Below, piece by piece: positions 27,826 to 38,287 of a stretch of DNA of 64,000 nucleotides (positions are counted from its first letter, which is position 1; each line of letters begins with the position of its first letter). A program made the translations under genes and the position numbers. Below the pieces are notes generated by a model. It was not told where the DNA came from. It saw only the letters and a list, made by a program, of their open reading frames with translations, and ran no database searches. Origin of the DNA: CAVSMC01 sp963798655 (GTDB taxonomy: Bacteria; Pseudomonadota; Gammaproteobacteria; Burkholderiales; Casimicrobiaceae); the NCBI GenBank assembly GCA_963798655.1, contig CAWCUH010000016.1:434001-498000 (forward strand). The letters are read 5' to 3'.

Positions 27826-30800
27826 TCAAAAATGGACTGTCACGTCGGCGGGGAGTTTCCGGATGCGAAGCTCGCGGCCGTCCCACTGCGCCGGCTTGCC
27901 GTTGACGCGCGTCGTGCCGGGCGGCTCGTCGAGCGGCCACGCGAGGACGACACCGCCCGGCGGCACGCGGATGCCACGCTCGACGCGAAGATGCAGCGCA
28001 CCGTCGTGTTTTCGCAGCGCATAGCGCAACGTACCGAACGGCGTGCGCAGGCCGGCGACGGCGATGCCGCGCCCGTCGAGCCACGCGGGGAGCACGCCGG
28101 CACCGAGGACGAGCGCTTCGTCGTCGCCGCGCTCGTAGGCGAACAGATCGAGCGTCGGCGCGAATGAAGTCGGAGGCGACCCACGCGTGCGGCATGTCGC
28201 CGATGAAACGGATCTTGCGTGCATCGCGACCGACGACTTCCGCCCACTGGTTCCACGCGGTGGGTCGCCTGCCGGCCATGAAGAACGACAACAGCTCGTG
28301 CGCACGCTCGCGCCATCCGAGGCGCACGAACGCGCTCACGTTGCGCAGCTCGTACGGCGTGTAGTCCTCCCATGGCTTGTTGCCGTCGCGCCGATCGACG
28401 AACTCGCGCCAGTACCGCTCGAACGTCGGCCGCAGCAGTTGCGACGGAACCGCGCTCGGGTTTCCGGCCGGCGCCAATGCGATCGTCGACGACGTCGGAT
28501 CGAAGTCCCCGAGCTCCGCTGCGCCGGACAGATAGTCGACGCCGTGCGCCGCCGCCGAAGCCACGAACGATGCGGCGATGTCGCGCGCGAACTCGTCGCG
28601 TTGTGCGCGCCACGAGGCGGCGCGATCCGGTTTCGAGAGCGCTTCGGCGATTGCGACCGCGGCGTCGTAGCCTTTCAACGCCCACAAATCATCCCAGTAC
28701 GAGTGCATCGGCTTTTCCGAATAGCCCTCGTGACTGATCGATGCCGGCAGCAGCCCGAACAGCTCGGGAGCGGCCGCTCGCACCCTCGGAGTACGGCCGG
28801 ACTGGCGCATCCTTTCGACGTAGCGCATCGCGGAATCGACGTGCGCCCACATCGCCGCGAGCAGCGCGCGATCGCCGGTGTAGCGATAGACGTCGTGCAC
28901 GAGGAAGACGAACTCGCCGGCGCTGTCGTTTTCGGCGACCGGATCGGCGCCGCGCGCGTCGACGCAGCACGGCATCTTGCCGTCGGCGAACTGGTGCGGC
29001 GCATACCAGCGCAGGTAGTCAGCGGCGACGTCGGCACGGCCGAGGCGCAGCAGCGACTCGCCGATCATCGCGCCGTCGCGAATCCACGAGCGCGCGTAAG
29101 CGCGCGTGCCCGGCCGCAGGATCGGTCCGTCGCGTTCGATCAGCAGGTGCGCGAATGCGGTTCGCAGCGTGTCGACGAGCGGCTTCGCCGCGGCGGGCAC
29201 GTCGATCGCGACGCGCGTGAGCGTCCTGCGCCATGCCGAGGCCGCGTTCGCCTGCTCCAGAGCAATCCACGGGTCGAGCGCGCGCGGCGCGATCGAAGGC
29301 GCGCTCGCCGGTCCGGACAGCGGTATCGCGAGCGCGATGGTCGTCGACGCATGCGGTGCCAGCGTGATCGGGTAGCCGAGTGCCGCCGACGCGTAGCCGA
29401 ATGAATCGGTGACGCGGTCGCTGCCGGCCCAACGTCCTTCGGCCAGCAGCTTCGGCACCGGCCCGCTGTCGAAGGGAAACGTGCCGGCTTCGGAAGGCTT
29501 GCGCAGCGCGAAGACCTTCCGTGCGCCATCGATCGTGAGCGCGCGACCATCCCATCGGATGTCGCGGATCGCGCTCACGCCGCCGGGTGCATTGAGAAAT
29601 TGTGCCGGCGGGTTCACCTGCGCGGGACGGATCGCGAGCACGAGCTCGAGTCGAAGCGGCGCGTCGGTCGGATTGGTCACGTCGTAGCGCGCGTAGAGAT
29701 GCGAGCGCTCACGCGTTCCCGACGCGAAGGCCGTCACGCGCAGCGTCCATTGCGGGTCGTGCCACGTGACGCTCGGCATCGGCAGGTAGTCGTCCTGCAG
29801 CGCCTGCGTCGACCGCGCATCCGCCCACGTCACGACATGCGTTCCGAACAGCACGAACGGCTCGATCGAAAAGCCGCCTTTCGCGACTTCCAGTGCGCCG
29901 TCCTCGGACAGCAGGCCGGTGTCGCTGCCGCCATCGATGCCGACGACCGTCCAATAGGATTGCTCGCCCGAAAAGCCGCGCGGGAACGTTCCGCGCGGCG
30001 ATTCGCGCGCGATCGCTTCGAAGAACGCGTTGGGCGATTCGCCGAACGCGAGATCGCGCACTTCGATCTCCGCGAGCGCGTACGCATCCGCCGGTCCGTC
30101 GTGCAGCGCGAGGCGCACGTAGCGCGTCTCCGACTCGGGCAGCAGGATCGCGTCCGGCCCGCCGCGGCCGGCGCTCAACGCGCGCATCGTTCGCCAATGG
30201 GTGCCGTCGCTCGAAAACTCGACCTCGTAGCGCGACGCGTACGCGCCGGTATTCCAGCGCAGCACGACACCGCCGAGCTCGCGCGGTCGGCCGAAATCGA
30301 GGGTGAGCCACTGCTCGCGACCGCGCGCCGGATCGCTCTTCCACGCGGTGGCGAGCTTGCCGTCGACGGCGAGTCCCGCCGGCGCATCGACCGCCGACGA
30401 CGACGCGTGCGCTGACGGCTGCGGCCACGTCGCCGGCTGCGGCTCCCGTTCGCGCAGCACAAGCCGGCGCACGGTGATCGAGCCCGCACCGCCCCCTTTG
30501 CCCGCGGCGACGACGATCTCGATGCGCGCCGCGTGCCGCAGCGCGCGATCCTTCGTCGGGCCCCAGGCGAAATGGATCTGCCGCTTCTTGATGGTGATGC
30601 GGCGCCATTCTCGCGGAAACGCGAAGTTCGGCTGGTTCATCCACCACACGTTCTCGCCGCTTTCGTCGACGAGCTTGAACTGCAGGTTGTTCACCGGCGC
30701 GTCGGCTCGCAGATCGAAGGCGATCTCGAAATCGTCCGGCAGGTCGAGCGATACCGGTCGCGTGGCGAGCGCGTATCCGGCGGTGCCTGCGAGATCGAAG

Positions 30801-31042
30801 TCGAGGCGAAGCGCGCTGCCGTCGGCGGCGGCTGCACGGTGAACCGACGCGCGCACGCCGTCGGACGCCGCCGCCTTCCACTCACCGATGGTCGTGAAAT
30901 CGTCGATCACGCGCACGTGCGCGTCGGGTGCTTGTGCGCGCAGCGGTGCGGCGCATCCGAGGACGACAAGGAGCAGCGCGAGCGCTGCGCACTCGGTGCG
31001 CCGTAGCGTAAACGGAGTAGCGCGCGAGCGGCGCGTCGTCAC
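27826..31042 (-). CDS. Secreted discoidin-domain glycoside hydrolase, one frameshift
   Basis: About 1070 residues if one frameshift near 28165 (codon about 959) is repaired. It has a signal peptide or lipoprotein-like N-terminus (ALALLLVVLGCAAPLRAQA). A carbohydrate-binding-like beta-sandwich follows (about 40-205, FKLVDESGENVWWMNQ), then an F5/8-type C (discoidin) domain at about 209-328 (LAVDGKLATAWKSD, LTLDFGRPRELGG). A large catalytic region has a helical (alpha/alpha)6-type barrel: RSWIRDGAMIGESLLRLG near 650, DSAGEFVFLVHDVYRYTGD near 705 and MHSYWDDLWALKGYDAA near 785. As written, the first frame runs on as an artefact past 27826; the second frame supplies a C-terminal beta domain ending VTVHF. 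Likely a periplasmic exo-acting glycosidase; the specificity is not readable. Confidence 0.72.
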
Positions 31043-31046
31043 GCCT

Positions 31047-31868
31047 TCACGCCTTCACGCTACCCGCCATCAGTCCCTGCACGTAGTAGCGCTGCAAGGC
31101 AACGAACACGACGAGCACCGGCACCGTCGTAAGGACCGCTCCGGCCATCATCAGCTCGTTGTCGGCGACGTGCTCGCGCGACAGGCTCGCGAGTGCGACC
31201 GGCAGCGTATAGAGATCGCTGTCGGTGAGCACGATCAGCGGCCACATGAAGTCGTTCCACGTTCCGAGCAGCGTGAACACGCCGAGCGTTACGATGATCG
31301 GCTTCAGCACGGGCACGACGACGAGACGGAAGATCGCGAGCTCGCTCGCGCCATCGATGCGCGCCGCTTCCAGCAGGTCGTCGGGGATCGACAGCGCGTA
31401 CTGGCGCACGAGGAAGATGCCGAAGATGCTCGCCATCGCGGGCACGATGACCCCGCCGTAGCTGTTGACGAGGTGAAGCTGCTTCAGCAGCAGGAACAGC
31501 GGCACCATCGCGACCTGCGCCGGAATCACCAGCGCGCCGAGCAGCAGCCGGAAGATCCTGTCGCGGCCGGCAAAGCGCAGCTTCGCGAACGCGTAGCCGG
31601 CAGCGACGTTCAGCGCGAGCGACACGGCGGTCACGCTCAGCGCGAGCACGACGCTGTTGACGAGATACCGCCCCATGCCGGCGTGCGCGAACAGCTCGCG
31701 GTAATTGGCGAGCGTCGGATGTGCCGGGACGAACGGCGGCGGATAGGTGCTCGCTTCGCCGGCGGACATCAGCGACGCGGCGACCATCCAGACGAGCGGG
31801 AACAAGGTGATCGCGGCGAGAGCGGCGAGCGCGCCGTTCACGAGCGAGCGAGCGACGGGCGCGCTCAC
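31047..31868 (-). CDS. Sugar ABC transporter permease (MalG-type), glucan locus
   Basis: 273 residues starting at GTG 31868, which overlaps the upstream stop (GTGA). Six membrane helices; the EAA loop is LLEAARIDGASELAIFRLVVVPVLKP near 180-205. The C-terminus LQRYYVQGLMAGSVKA is typical of CUT1 permeases. It pairs with the preceding permease. Placement between a binding protein and glycosidases suggests import of gluco-oligosaccharides. No ATPase gene is in this operon. Confidence 0.9.
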   Translation of the reverse strand: MSAPVARSLVNGALAALAAITLFPLVWMVAASLMSAGEASTYPPPFVPAHPTLANYRELFAHAGMGRYLVNSVVLALSVTAVSLALNVAAGYAFAKLRFAGRDRIFRLLLGALVIPAQVAMVPLFLLLKQLHLVNSYGGVIVPAMASIFGIFLVRQYALSIPDDLLEAARIDGASELAIFRLVVVPVLKPIIVTLGVFTLLGTWNDFMWPLIVLTDSDLYTLPVALASLSREHVADNELMMAGAVLTTVPVLVVFVALQRYYVQGLMAGSVKA

Positions 31869-32740
31869 GACAGCGCACCGCGGCGCGACCATCGCAGCTG
31901 CACGGCGGTGACCGCGAAGATCAGCACGAACAGCAGGAATGCGACCGCCGACGCGGAGCCGAGGTTCCACCACTTGAAGCCTTCCTCGTACATGAAGTAC
32001 AGCACGCTGACGGTGCTCTGCAGCGGTCCGCCCTGCGTCATCACGTACGGCTCGGCGAAGAGCTGGAAATAGCCGGCGATGGTGACGATGGCGACCATTG
32101 CGAGCATCGGCGCGATCATCGGCAGCGTCACGTAGCGCAGCTGCGTCAGCGCGGATGCGCCGTCGAGGCGCGCCGCCTCGAACAGCTCGCGCGGGATGCT
32201 CTGCAAGCCGGCGAGCAGGATCACCATGTTGTAGCCGAAGCTCTTCCATACGGCGAACAGGATGATCGCCGGCATCGCCCAGCGGGGATCGCCGAGCCAG
32301 TCCACTGGATCGATGCCGATCATGCCGAGCGCATAGTTCAGCACGCCGTAGCGCGTGTTGAGCAGATAGCGCCAGATGACGGCGACCGCGACCAGCGTCG
32401 TGACGACCGGTGCGAACAGCGCCGTGCGAAAGAGGCCGCTGAAGCGCGCAAACCGCGAATCGAGAAGGAGCGCCGCGCCGAGCGACGCGGCGATCGACAG
32501 CGGAACGCCAACGACGACGAAGTACACGGTGTTGCCGAGCGCCTGCCAGAAGAGCGGCGTTTCGAGCAGCCGCGCGTAGTTGCGCAAGCCGACGATGCGA
32601 AGGTTCGCGGGATCCGCGAGCGCGTAGATGTCGAAATCGGTGAAGCTCAAGAGCAGCGCGCCGACGACGGGAACGAGGAAGAACACGCCGATGACGGCGA
32701 GCGCGGGTGCGACGAACCACCACCCGGCCCGGCGTCGCAT
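31865..32740 (-). CDS. Sugar ABC transporter permease (MalF-type), glucan locus
   Basis: 291 residues; the ATG at 32740 overlaps the binding-protein stop (ATGA). Six helices, beginning WWFVAPALAVIGVFFLVPVVGALLLSF; EAA loop LFEAARLDGASALTQLRYVTLP near 195-216. Four-base overlaps on both sides show tight translational coupling. Confidence 0.9.
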   Translation of the reverse strand: MRRRAGWWFVAPALAVIGVFFLVPVVGALLLSFTDFDIYALADPANLRIVGLRNYARLLETPLFWQALGNTVYFVVVGVPLSIAASLGAALLLDSRFARFSGLFRTALFAPVVTTLVAVAVIWRYLLNTRYGVLNYALGMIGIDPVDWLGDPRWAMPAIILFAVWKSFGYNMVILLAGLQSIPRELFEAARLDGASALTQLRYVTLPMIAPMLAMVAIVTIAGYFQLFAEPYVMTQGGPLQSTVSVLYFMYEEGFKWWNLGSASAVAFLLFVLIFAVTAVQLRWSRRGALS

Positions 32741-34011
32741 CACAGCGGCAGCCCGTGCGACAGCATCCACCGCCGCTTCTCGAGGATGCGATCGGCTCGC
32801 GCGTCGAGCTCGCGCGTCGCCTGCGCTACCGTGAGCTCGCCGCGCGCAGTGCGTTCGGCGACGACGCGGATCTCGGTGGCGATCCGCTCCCACTCGGGAA
32901 CCTTCGGCGTCGGCTTCACCCGCTCGAGCTGATCGCGGAACGCGCGCGCGTACACATCGTCGGCGAGCGCGCCGGAGCTCCACGCGCTGCGCCGCGGCGG
33001 AAGATCGCCGGTGAGCCCGTGCAGGCGCTGCTGCACGGCCGGTTGCGAAAGGTATTCGATCAACTGCCACGCCGCGGGCTTCGGCTGCGCGTGCCGGAAC
33101 AGCACGAGGCTCGATCCGCCGGCGATCGAGGCACCGGGCCCGTCAGGACCGGGAAGCGGTGCGGTCATCCATGCGTGCTGCAGCTCGGACGGGAGCCTGC
33201 GGCGGAATTCGCCGATGTTCCAGGGGCCCGAGATGTAGAACGTGAAATAGCCGCGCGCGAACTCGTTCCATACGTTCGACGTGTCGGCATTGCCCGAAGG
33301 CGCTGCGTATCCGCGGCGAAACATGTCGACGTAGAACTCGAAGGCACGCGTGAACCCCGCGCTTTCGAAGTTGCCGTAGCGCGCGCCGTCGCGCAGCAGC
33401 GGCTCGTCCTGCTGCAACGCGAGCGCGACCAGCGGCTCGAACTCGTTCGCGGGCAGCACGATCCCGTAGTGCGCCGCAGCGTGCGCGCGCTCGATCGCAT
33501 CGAGCATCGCCGTCCACTCGCTCCACGAGCGCGGCGGTTCCGCGTAGCCGACGCGCGCGAGGAGGTCGCGCCGGTAGAAGAGGAGTCGCGTGTCGACGTA
33601 CCAGGGCACGCCGTAGAGCGCGTCGCCGACGCGGTTAGTGTCCCAGATGCCGCTGAAGTAGTCGTGCGCGTCGACGAGCGCCGACGCGGCGACTTTCGCG
33701 TCGAGCGGCTCGAGCGCACGCAGCGCGACGAGCTCGGGTATCCACGTGTTGCCGAGCTGGCAGACGTCGGGGGTCGAATCGCCGGCAAACGCGGTCAGCA
33801 GCTTTTCGTGCGCGGCGCTCCACGGCAACTGCTGGACGTCCACGCGAATGCCCGGATGCGCACGCTCGAAGTCGGCCACGATCGCGCTGACGACTTCGCC
33901 TTCGCGTCCCATTGCCCAGAAGCGCACGACATGCGGATCGTCGTGCCGCGCACATCCGGCGCCGACGATCATCAACGCGCCGAGCAGCAGCGCCGACGAG
34001 GCCGACGCCAG
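32740..34011 (-). CDS. Sugar-binding lipoprotein of the ABC importer, unusual start
   Basis: About 423 residues. A lipobox (VGAGC) marks a lipoprotein anchored in the membrane. The mature protein has the family-1 binding fold: FERAHPGIRVDVQQLPWSAAHEKLLTAFAG, YGVPWYVDTRLLFYRRDLLA, and FYISGPWNIGEFR, as in CUT1 sugar binders. A normal start is missing: the only in-frame ATG (33972) lies six residues before the lipobox Cys, too late for a full signal peptide. A CTG at 34011 would give a proper signal sequence and is used here provisionally. The gene begins a few bases after the glucanase stop, so translation may depend on coupling, or an undetected indel hides the true start. Confidence 0.8.
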   Translation of the reverse strand: MASASSALLLGALMIVGAGCARHDDPHVVRFWAMGREGEVVSAIVADFERAHPGIRVDVQQLPWSAAHEKLLTAFAGDSTPDVCQLGNTWIPELVALRALEPLDAKVAASALVDAHDYFSGIWDTNRVGDALYGVPWYVDTRLLFYRRDLLARVGYAEPPRSWSEWTAMLDAIERAHAAAHYGIVLPANEFEPLVALALQQDEPLLRDGARYGNFESAGFTRAFEFYVDMFRRGYAAPSGNADTSNVWNEFARGYFTFYISGPWNIGEFRRRLPSELQHAWMTAPLPGPDGPGASIAGGSSLVLFRHAQPKPAAWQLIEYLSQPAVQQRLHGLTGDLPPRRSAWSSGALADDVYARAFRDQLERVKPTPKVPEWERIATEIRVVAERTARGELTVAQATRELDARADRILEKRRWMLSHGLPL

Positions 34012-34031
34012 GCGCTGCGATACGGCGCGCG

Positions 34032-35507
34032 CTAGCGAGCCGACGCCTCGAGCCAGCCGCCCTCGAAGCCCGCCTGCATCAACCCTCGGCGCACATACGG
34101 ATTCGTGCGCATGACGTCCCAGATCATCGCGCTGCGGTAGTTCTCGATCATGGCGAGGATCGCGCCCTGGTCGATGCCCAGATAATCGCCGTCGACCCAC
34201 CCGAATCCCGGGATGTAGCGGCCGTGGTGCAGCGGCACGTCGACGAAATCGAAGCTCGGATTGAACGCGTCGAGGAAGCCGTACTGCGAGTAGATGTGCT
34301 TGCCGAACCGCTTCTGCATCTCCAGCACCGCGGGGACCGCGAGCTCGGGGGCGAACGGCAGAGATGCGACGGCGGCGGTCGGCGCTAGCGTGCAATCGTC
34401 GTAGGTGCCGGCGCCGCCGGCGCCGCGCGCGGCATAGGTGCGGAACCTGCGCAGCGCCCTGCCTTCGCCGAGCTCGACGTCGGCCGGTCCGTCGCTTGCC
34501 GTGATTCCCCATACCGTGGCGCCGTAGCCTTTGCAGCCGAGCGGGTTGGCAATCGCGTACGCCTGCTGCACGTAGATGGCGCGGCGCGTGTTCTCGAAGT
34601 AGTCGAGCCCGCGCCGGCGCATGTACGCGTCGCGCAGCTCGCGGAAATCGATCCAGACATGCGTGTATTGGTGACCGAAAAGCGGTCCGAAGTTCAGGAA
34701 TTCGTGCCCGAACATCGTGCGCCAGCTCGTCTTGTCGTACGTGCTCGTCCATTCGGTCCACGCGTCGGGCTGCACGGCGTGCGTCGGCGATCCGAGCGCG
34801 AGCAGGTAGACCATCATCGCTTCGTTGTACCCGCGCCAGTCGTACTCGAGAAACCCGTCTTCCGGCGACCAGCCCAGGCTGATCGCCGGCGTGCGCGGCT
34901 GCGCCCACTGCCAGTCGACCCGCGCGTAGATCTCGTCGACCAGCCGGCGGATTTCCCGTTCGTCCCGATGGTCGCCGTCGAAGTAGGACTGGCAGAACAG
35001 CGCGCCGGCGAGAAGGATCGCCGTGTCGACCGTCGACAGCTCGCTGTCGCCGAATCGCTCGCCGGTCCTCATGTCGAGGAAGTGGTAGAAAAATCCCTTG
35101 TAGCCGGCGAAGCCGTGCACGCCGTGGCCCTGTGGCGCATTGCGGAAGAAGCGCAGCGTCGCGAGCACCCGTTCGCGCGCCTGCTTGCGCGTGATGTAGC
35201 CGCGCTCGACGCCGACGGGATAGCTGGTGAGGCCGAAGCCCACGGCGGCCACGCTCGAGAAAGAGGGCGTGGGGAATCGATCGGGGACGAGGCCGTTCTT
35301 CGGGTTCGCCGTGTCCCAGAAGAAGCCGAACGTACGCTGCTCGAGGTCGACGAGGAACGGATCGACGACCGGCCCTGTGCTGGCCGCCGACCGGTACGTC
35401 ATCACCAGTTTCAGGATTTCGCCGGCACGCGTCGACGTGTGCAGCGCGACGGCGAGCGCGACCGTTGCGAGGAGCGTTGCGGCAATCCAGTAGCGGCGGA
35501 TGGACAT
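34032..35507 (-). CDS. PF10091-type glucanase (GH144-like, putative endo-beta-1,2-glucanase)
   Basis: 491 residues. An N-terminal membrane/signal helix (WIAATLLATVALAVALH) is followed by an (alpha/alpha)6 barrel. Characteristic segments are FGFFWDTANPKNGLVPDR, AGYKGFFYHFLDM, STVDTAILLAG, GYNEAMMVYLLALGSPTH, GHQYTHVWIDFR and the end GIDQGAILAMIENYRSAMIWD, the pattern of the Glycoamylase family that contains GH144 endo-beta-1,2-glucanases. Periplasmic or membrane-anchored. It heads the transporter/glycosidase operon and lies next to opgGH, whose product backbone is beta-1,2-glucan in many proteobacteria, which supports that substrate. An in-frame ATG at 35531 is an alternative start; neither start has a good ribosome site. 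Confidence 0.8.
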   Translation of the reverse strand: MSIRRYWIAATLLATVALAVALHTSTRAGEILKLVMTYRSAASTGPVVDPFLVDLEQRTFGFFWDTANPKNGLVPDRFPTPSFSSVAAVGFGLTSYPVGVERGYITRKQARERVLATLRFFRNAPQGHGVHGFAGYKGFFYHFLDMRTGERFGDSELSTVDTAILLAGALFCQSYFDGDHRDEREIRRLVDEIYARVDWQWAQPRTPAISLGWSPEDGFLEYDWRGYNEAMMVYLLALGSPTHAVQPDAWTEWTSTYDKTSWRTMFGHEFLNFGPLFGHQYTHVWIDFRELRDAYMRRRGLDYFENTRRAIYVQQAYAIANPLGCKGYGATVWGITASDGPADVELGEGRALRRFRTYAARGAGGAGTYDDCTLAPTAAVASLPFAPELAVPAVLEMQKRFGKHIYSQYGFLDAFNPSFDFVDVPLHHGRYIPGFGWVDGDYLGIDQGAILAMIENYRSAMIWDVMRTNPYVRRGLMQAGFEGGWLEASAR

Positions 35508-35719
35508 CGTGGCTCGTGAGAACGGTTGCATCGCGCACGAAGCCCGGACGCGCCCCTTGCGCGACGGAGCGCGGCACGGCGCGCAAGCGGCGCCGTGCGA
35601 ATTGTCAGGGGGTGTCGCTGCGTGACCGCAGCTTGTTCTAGGACCGGGCTGAGGACCGACGGACTCGCGCCGCTGCGAAGGCAACGCGATTCCGGCAGTG
35701 ACGAGCAACTATTTCAGCG

Positions 35720-35732
35720 ATTGTAATTTTAA
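35720..35732 (-). promoter_or_regulatory. AT-rich promoter-like island before the glucan-utilisation operon
   Basis: In the 233-bp gap between opgH and the glucanase gene, the minus strand reads TTAAAATTACAATC, containing the -10-like hexamer TACAAT (35725-35720) in otherwise very GC-rich DNA. No convincing -35 is seen. It may allow the degradation/import genes to be expressed apart from opgGH. Confidence 0.3.
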
Positions 35733-35740
35733 CACGCGGC

Positions 35741-38287
35741 TCAACGCCGCCTCAACCCTTCGTCCAGCATGGCGCGGGGGATCGCCGGCGGGCACAGCGG
35801 CTGCGGAGCTGCTCCTTGCACGGACGGCGTTGCATCGATGCGAGCGGGGCGCTCGTTGGCCGCCGGCGACGCCGCGTGCCGTGCCTCGACCCACGACCGA
35901 TGCGCGTGCGGCGAGCACCACACGGCGAAGTGCAGCTCGGACAGCGAGATCGCATCGGCGAACAACACGCGGCGCTCTGCTGCCGAAAGCGCGCCGAGGC
36001 CCTGTCGAAGCGCCCGATCGACCAGCGACCTCCGCTGCGCGCGTGAGCGGTCGTTGAGCCTGGGCGCGACGACGAGCGCGCATGCGGCGGCGTTCAGGAC
36101 CGGATCGACGACGGCATCGAACAATCCCGGCGTCCGAGGCGCCTGTTCGAGATGCCGGCGCGTCGCGCGCAGTACCGCGGCCGGGCTGGTCTCCTCGGGG
36201 ATCAGGAACAGGCCGCGTGCGCGCAGCCGGCGTCCGAGCGCGACGCTGCTCGTGTAGACCGACAACGGGATCGAGACGATGAGCGCGCCGACGACCGGCA
36301 GCAACCATGGCAGGAACTGTGGATTGAGCCACCAGACGCCGGCCGCCCACGCGACGCCGATGAACGTGTGAAGGCCGTGGCGGCGTACCGCATGGGTCCA
36401 GCTCGTCTGCGCGTCGGCCCGCGGCGGCGACGCCCAGTGCACCGCGTGGCCCGCGAGCGCCGTCAGCACGAACTGGGTATGGAACAGCATGCGTATGGGC
36501 GCGAACAGCGCCGACATGACGCACTCGATGAACACCGACAGCGCGAGCTGCGAACGTCCACCATACCCGCTCGCGCCGCGCGCCGCGATGACGCCGGCGA
36601 CGATCTTCGGCAGGAACAGCAGCAGCGCCGTTGCCGAGAACAGCGTGATCGCCCATTCGGGCCGCCACTGCGGCCAAAGCGGAAACAGCTGATAGGGCTG
36701 CAGGAAGTATTGCGGCACGGTCAGCGTGTGCACGGCGAGCAGCGCCGTGGCGAGCACGAGGAACACGAACCACAGCGGCGCCGAAAGGTACGCCATGACA
36801 CCCGTCATGAACACCGCGCGATGCGCCGGATGCAGGCCCTTCATCGCGAGCAGGCGGAAGTTCATCAGGTTGCCCTGACACCAGCGACGATCGCGCGAGA
36901 GCTCGTCGATCAGGTTCGGCGGCATTTCCTCGTAGCTGCCGGGAAGGTCGTAGGCGATCCACACCGACCAGCCGGCGCGACGCATCAGCGCAGCCTCGAC
37001 GAAGTCGTGCGACAGGATCTCGCCGGACAGCGCGCCCCGGCCCGGCAGCCGTCCGAGCGCGCAATGGCGTATGAACGGCGCGACGCGGATGATCGCGTTG
37101 TGTCCCCAGTAGTGCGATTCGCCGAGTTGCCAGAAATGCAGGCCCGCGGTGTACAGCGGCCCGTAGACGCCGGTCGCGAACTGCTGCACGCGCGCGTAGA
37201 GCGTGTCGCGGCCCGCCGCGCGCGGCGCCGTCTGGATGATGCCGGATCGCGGATTCGCTTCGGCGAGCAGCACCAGCCGCGTCAGGCAATCGCCCGACAT
37301 CATGCTGTCGGCGTCGAGCACGATCATGTAGCGGTAATTGCGGCCCCAGCGGCGGCAGAAGTCGGCGATGTTGCCGCTCTTGCGCTTGATCCGATGCTGC
37401 CGCCATCGGTAGAAGACCCTGCCGAAGCCGTCGATCGCACGACACAGCCGCGTCCAGGCGGCGACTTCCGCGACGCGAGCATCCGGATCGCCCGAGTCGG
37501 ACAGGATGAAGAAATCGAAGCGATCGAGCGCGCCCGTTCGCGAAAGCGACTCGTACGTCGCGCGAAGCCCCGCAAACACGCGGGGGACGTCTTCGTTGCA
37601 GATCGGCATCACGATCGCCGTGCGAGCGGCCCGCGGGATGTCGGTCGCCTTTGCGTCGCGGTCGATGGTGCGCGTGATGGCGTATCGATCGCCCTTGCGC
37701 GCGACGACGATGAAGCCCGCGAGGGCCGTCCAGAACCCGGCCGAGATCCACGCGAAGAGGATTGCGAACAGCGCGAGGATCGCGATCTCGAGCGGCTGGC
37801 GGCCGTGATAGGGCAGCGCCGTCTTCATCAGGTCGGTCGCGAACCCGGTCTGCAGCAGGATCAGCAGCAGGCCGGCGACGCGCCGACGCGATGCCGCGGC
37901 GCTCCAGCGGCCGGGCACGGCACCGCCGCGCGGCGGTGCTTCGCTGCGCCGGCGCAGCCGCCATCCCGGCCAGGCGCGCGGCGCCATCGACGAGCGCGCG
38001 ATCGGCGGTGTCGTTTCGAGCCGCGGGCGCCCATGCACGTCGAGCACGATCGACGGCGGTGCCTTGGCGCGTGCCGCATCGAGCGCGATCCGTGCGCCGA
38101 CGGAGGCGTACGCCGACCGTGAATCGTCGCGCAGACCGCCGGCGAGCTCGGCATGCAGCGCGGCCATCGCGCCTTCGGCGTCCGCGTGCCGATCGAGCAC
38201 GCGTGCGGCCAGTGCGCGCCGGTGCGCCGGCGTGATCCGCAGCCGGTCGAGATAGGCGGCGACGATCGAGGCGGAGTCGGTGATCAC
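35741..38287 (-). CDS. opgH: OpgH, glucan glucosyltransferase (GT2) of osmoregulated periplasmic glucans
   Basis: 848 residues starting at GTG 38287, overlapping the opgG stop (GTGA). A long cytoplasmic N-terminus (1-135) precedes two membrane helices, a GT2 domain and further membrane helices to about 700. The GT2 motifs are intact: DSGD near 262, DADS near 322, a SHDFVEAALMRRAGW acceptor region and the processive-enzyme motif DRRWCQGN near 465. It polymerises UDP-glucose into linear beta-1,2-glucan and exports it to the periplasm. C-terminal cytoplasmic tail of about 150 residues. Length is normal for the family. Confidence 0.93.
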   Translation of the reverse strand: MITDSASIVAAYLDRLRITPAHRRALAARVLDRHADAEGAMAALHAELAGGLRDDSRSAYASVGARIALDAARAKAPPSIVLDVHGRPRLETTPPIARSSMAPRAWPGWRLRRRSEAPPRGGAVPGRWSAAASRRRVAGLLLILLQTGFATDLMKTALPYHGRQPLEIAILALFAILFAWISAGFWTALAGFIVVARKGDRYAITRTIDRDAKATDIPRAARTAIVMPICNEDVPRVFAGLRATYESLSRTGALDRFDFFILSDSGDPDARVAEVAAWTRLCRAIDGFGRVFYRWRQHRIKRKSGNIADFCRRWGRNYRYMIVLDADSMMSGDCLTRLVLLAEANPRSGIIQTAPRAAGRDTLYARVQQFATGVYGPLYTAGLHFWQLGESHYWGHNAIIRVAPFIRHCALGRLPGRGALSGEILSHDFVEAALMRRAGWSVWIAYDLPGSYEEMPPNLIDELSRDRRWCQGNLMNFRLLAMKGLHPAHRAVFMTGVMAYLSAPLWFVFLVLATALLAVHTLTVPQYFLQPYQLFPLWPQWRPEWAITLFSATALLLFLPKIVAGVIAARGASGYGGRSQLALSVFIECVMSALFAPIRMLFHTQFVLTALAGHAVHWASPPRADAQTSWTHAVRRHGLHTFIGVAWAAGVWWLNPQFLPWLLPVVGALIVSIPLSVYTSSVALGRRLRARGLFLIPEETSPAAVLRATRRHLEQAPRTPGLFDAVVDPVLNAAACALVVAPRLNDRSRAQRRSLVDRALRQGLGALSAAERRVLFADAISLSELHFAVWCSPHAHRSWVEARHAASPAANERPARIDATPSVQGAAPQPLCPPAIPRAMLDEGLRRR

